DNA of 7,004 nucleotides from Fimbriiglobus sp. (lineage in GTDB: Bacteria > Planctomycetota > Planctomycetia > Gemmatales > Gemmataceae), in assembly GCA_025352585.1 (NCBI GenBank), contig JANXTD010000049.1:1-7004 (forward strand), written 5' to 3'. This document shows, piece by piece, positions 4,831 to 7,004 of the stretch. How positions within the stretch are numbered: position 1 is the first letter of the stretch; every line of letters starts with the position of its first letter. The translations under genes and the position numbers were made by a program. A model generated the notes under the pieces. It made no database searches. It was not told where the DNA came from and saw nothing but the letters and a program-made list of their open reading frames with translations.

Positions 4831-5703
4831 ATGCTGCGCGCGGTCGCCTGCCCGAACTGCCGGGTCGAACTCGACGTCCCCGAGGAGTTGCTCGGCCAGC
4901 CGGTCCGCTGCTCGTCGTGCGCCACGACCTTCACGCCGGCCGGCCCCGCCCGCGTCGCGCCGCGGGGCGACCGCCGCGCCGAGGGGAACGATTCCCGCAA
5001 CGCCGCGCTCGACGACGAGGAGCGGCCGCGCCGCCCGGAGCCGCGCAAGTCGGGCCGCGGGCTACTCGGGGTCGTGTCGCTGCTGCTGGCCGGGACGTTC
5101 GGCGTCTGCTGCCTCGGCTGCGTCGGCATGGGGGTGGTGGGCGTGCGGCTCGACAACCCGACGCTGCAAGTCTACAAGTCGCCCGACGGCCAGTTCGAGG
5201 CCAGCTTCCCCGGCCCGCCGACGCCGACCGAGAACGCCCTGGGCGACGACCTCAAGCTGACCGGCGTCGAGCACACCCGGAACATGCTCGGCCAGAAGTT
5301 CGACACCTGTACGGTGCTCTTTTACGACCTCCCGAAGGCCCCGGCGACCGACGCGGCGCGGGACAAAGTCTTGCAGGAGACGGCCGACGCTTACGTCGCC
5401 GGGCAGGCCGAGATGGGCAAGTCGAGCCAGAAGAAGTTGACGACGCAGGGCTACCCGACGCTCGAACTCGTGATGGTCGGCGACGACCCGCAACTGTCGG
5501 TGTACGCCCGCGTCCTGGTGGCCGGCAAGCGCGTCTACGTGGTCAGTTACGACGGCCACGGCCTCGCCCCCAACAGCCAACGCCTGGCCAACTTCTGGGA
5601 CAAGTTCCGCGTGCTGAAGTCGGACGCCGAACCCGATGCCCCCGCCGACAAGCCGGCCGGGAGGCCGAAGCTCAAGGAGAAGGCGAAGCCGAAAGATCAG
5701 TAG
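4831..5703 (+). CDS. Zinc-ribbon, single-TM protein with C-terminal extracytoplasmic domain
   Basis: Function is unknown. The 290 residues begin with a zinc ribbon (CPNC 7-10 and CSSC 27-30, spaced by LDVPEELLGQPV) of the MJ0042-like type frequent at the N-terminus of planctomycete membrane proteins. A charged, Arg/Glu-rich linker (about 40-76) follows, then a hydrophobic segment (about 78-104, with C93, C94 and C97). The globular C-terminal domain (about 112-264) starts YKSPDGQFEASFPGPPTPTE, a pattern I associate with small β-rich domains repeated in Gemmata-type genomes. It ends in a Lys/Pro-rich tail. The likely topology is ribbon inside, C-terminal domain outside the membrane. GGGG lies 7 bases before the ATG. 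The gene is 47 bases upstream of the RND adaptor on the same strand, so co-transcription is likely. A functional link to efflux is possible but not shown. Confidence 0.85.
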   Translation: MLRAVACPNCRVELDVPEELLGQPVRCSSCATTFTPAGPARVAPRGDRRAEGNDSRNAALDDEERPRRPEPRKSGRGLLGVVSLLLAGTFGVCCLGCVGMGVVGVRLDNPTLQVYKSPDGQFEASFPGPPTPTENALGDDLKLTGVEHTRNMLGQKFDTCTVLFYDLPKAPATDAARDKVLQETADAYVAGQAEMGKSSQKKLTTQGYPTLELVMVGDDPQLSVYARVLVAGKRVYVVSYDGHGLAPNSQRLANFWDKFRVLKSDAEPDAPADKPAGRPKLKEKAKPKDQ

Positions 5704-5750
5704 CCCGCGACCGCTATCCCCGGTGTCAAGTCCGTGTGCGAGGTTCCCCG

Positions 5751-6941
5751 ATGGGCCGTTTGTTGCGCAGTCTCGTGTTGGCCGTCGGCTTCCTCGGCAC
5801 CCTCGCCGCGGCCGGCTGCACCCAGGGCGGCTCGCCCGGCGGCCCGCCGGCCAAGGGGGCGCTGCCGCCGCTGAAGGTCACCGTGGCGACCCCGGTCGTC
5901 CGGACGGTCATGAAGTTCACCGACGTGACCGGCACCCTCAAGGCCGTCGAGCGCGTCGAGGTCCGGCCCCAGGTCAGCGGCTACATCGACGAAGTGCTGT
6001 TCAAGGACGGCGCGGAGGTCAAGCGCGGCGACATCCTGTTGCGTATCGACCCCAGCCTGTACAAGGCCGACCTCGACAAGTCGCAGGGCGAGCTGGTCAG
6101 TGCGCAGGCCCAAGAAAACCTCTCGGTCCTGGAGGAGGCCCGCTTCGCCAAGTTGCGCACCACCTCGGCCGTATCCCAGGACGAGTACGACCAGTCGAAG
6201 GCCAAGAAGGATGTCAACGCCGCCAACGTGCTGACCGCCAAGGCCAACGTCGAGCGGGCGAAGAAGAACCTCGACTGGACCGACGTGCGGGCCAAGATCG
6301 ACGGCCTCGTGGACCGCGTGCTGGTCACCAAGGGCAACCTCGTCTCGGGCGGCACCGCGGCCCCGACGCTGCTCACGGTCCTCGTGAGTACCGACCCGGT
6401 CTACGCCTACTTCGATGTCGATGAGGCGACGGTGCTGTACTACTCCGACCTCATCAACACGAACAAGTTCACCTCGATCAAGGTCAAGCCGCTGCCGATC
6501 ACGTTCCGGCTCAAGGACAGCGACGCCAAAGTCGAGGAAGGTTACCCTTTCCAGGGGTCGCTCGACTTCGCCTCGACGGAGTTGAACGCCGCGACCGGCA
6601 GCCGGACGATCCGCGCGACGGTCGCCAACCCGAAGCCGTACAAGTTCACACCGGGGCTGTTCGTCCGCGCCCGGCTGCCCGGCGCGAAGGTCGAGAACGC
6701 GATCCTGGTCCCCGACGCCGCGGTCTTCACGGAAGGGGCGGGCAAGGTCGTTTACACGGTCACGCCCGAGGACCGCATCGCCAAGAAGGTCGTGACGACG
6801 GGTGCCCTCTCCGAGGGACTGCGGGTCGTCGTCACCGGCCTCACGCCCACCGACCGCGTGGTGATCAATGGCGGCCAGCGCGTCCAGGACGGCGTCCCCG
6901 ACGAAGTCGTGCCGGGCACGATCAAGGCTGACGCGAAGTAA
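5751..6941 (+). CDS. RND efflux periplasmic adaptor lipoprotein (AcrA/MexA-like membrane fusion protein)
   Basis: It bridges an inner-membrane RND pump and an outer-membrane channel in the periplasm. The 396-residue length is typical of the family. A signal sequence (1-22) ends in LAAAG|C, making Cys23 the probable lipidated residue; the -3 Ala is not the preferred Leu. Then follow the first lipoyl/β-barrel strand GTLKAVERVEVRPQVSGYI (61-79), lipoyl half VLFKDGAEVKRGDILLRIDP (82-101), an α-helical hairpin (about 104-177) with SAVSQDEYD at its turn region, the second lipoyl half GLVDRVLVTKGNLVSGG (185-201), the β-barrel domain, and the membrane-proximal part ending in GLTPTDRVVINGGQRVQDG. The start is ATG 5751 with GAGG 7 bases upstream; the same frame is open far upstream but only as a shadow of the previous gene. 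The pump gene should lie just to the right of the window. The substrate is unknown. Confidence 0.94.
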   Translation: MGRLLRSLVLAVGFLGTLAAAGCTQGGSPGGPPAKGALPPLKVTVATPVVRTVMKFTDVTGTLKAVERVEVRPQVSGYIDEVLFKDGAEVKRGDILLRIDPSLYKADLDKSQGELVSAQAQENLSVLEEARFAKLRTTSAVSQDEYDQSKAKKDVNAANVLTAKANVERAKKNLDWTDVRAKIDGLVDRVLVTKGNLVSGGTAAPTLLTVLVSTDPVYAYFDVDEATVLYYSDLINTNKFTSIKVKPLPITFRLKDSDAKVEEGYPFQGSLDFASTELNAATGSRTIRATVANPKPYKFTPGLFVRARLPGAKVENAILVPDAAVFTEGAGKVVYTVTPEDRIAKKVVTTGALSEGLRVVVTGLTPTDRVVINGGQRVQDGVPDEVVPGTIKADAK

Positions 6942-6959
6942 CCCGAATCGGACTTAACC

Positions 6960-6983
6960 GCGGAGGAGCAGAGGAGCGGAGAA
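6960..6983 (+). repeat. Three-unit octanucleotide tandem repeat (GCGGAGGA)
   Basis: Units are GCGGAGGA (6960-6967), GCAGAGGA (6968-6975) and GCGGAGAA (6976-6983). The array starts 18 bases after the adaptor stop codon and is almost pure purine on the plus strand. Purine-rich arrays beginning 'ttaaccgcgga…' look familiar to me as dispersed intergenic elements in large planctomycete genomes, but this is memory and not a search result. Confidence 0.7.
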
Positions 6984-6985
6984 GA

Positions 6986-7004
6986 CCAAAAATTCAAGTT
7001 TTGG
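6986..7004. other. Short A/T-rich inverted repeat at the window edge
   Basis: CCAAAA (6986-6991) and TTTTGG (6999-7004) are exact reverse complements around a 7-base loop (ATTCAAG). The element reaches the end of the window, so its extent is unknown. A weak terminator downstream of the adaptor gene is possible. If the pump gene follows in the same operon, it is more likely part of the repeat region. Confidence 0.3.

Noticed and set aside
4791..5750. Upstream extension of the efflux adaptor frame, giving a 716-residue protein
   Set aside because: The added part is an Arg-rich out-of-frame reading of the zinc-ribbon gene. The lipoprotein signal sequence and SD at 5751 define the true start.

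Overview
The window is GC-rich (clearly well above 60% by eye) and densely coding, with long spurious antisense frames typical of such DNA. A planctomycete of the Gemmata/Gemmataceae type is my best guess. The reasons are a membrane protein with an N-terminal CxxC…CxxC zinc ribbon, short tandem repeats in the intergenic gaps, and the style of the ThiF/MoaD/threonine synthase proteins. This is inference; no marker gene is present.

Layout. Positions 1-99 are non-coding and hold a perfect GC-rich palindrome and a four-unit GACACCC-type heptad array. Positions 100-1149 (+) encode MnmH/SelU, the tRNA 2-selenouridine synthase. It converges on a minus-strand cluster, and the two stop codons overlap in a shared TTAA. 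In transcription order the minus cluster is: threonine synthase (4317→3025), a CysO/MoaD-like ubiquitin-fold sulfur carrier ending in Gly-Gly (2913→2641), a small acidic protein of unknown function (2637→2248) and a ThiF/MoeB-type E1 activating enzyme (2189→1146). Between threonine synthase and the carrier lies a 90-base inverted repeat whose arms are each built of four 7-base TGCANNN units.

Positions 4318-4830 are a 513-base divergent intergenic region. It holds repeated GATAAGA motifs and small hairpins but no gene I can support. On the plus strand follow a zinc-ribbon/single-TM protein (4831-5703) and a lipoprotein periplasmic adaptor of the RND efflux family (5751-6941), probably co-transcribed. 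The window ends in an octamer tandem repeat (6960-6983).

How the genes may work together. The E1 and the Gly-Gly carrier are the two core parts of a sulfur-transfer relay: adenylation of the carrier's C-terminus, then thiocarboxylation. Threonine synthase is a PLP enzyme acting on O-phosphohomoserine. Its linkage to the carrier recalls the actinobacterial CysO-CysM system, but no cysteine synthase or JAMM-type carrier peptidase is visible here. The pairing is therefore the most interesting biological question in the window. MnmH is also a rhodanese-domain sulfur/selenium enzyme, but it is on the opposite strand. The adaptor should pair with an inner-membrane RND pump, probably encoded just beyond position 7004.
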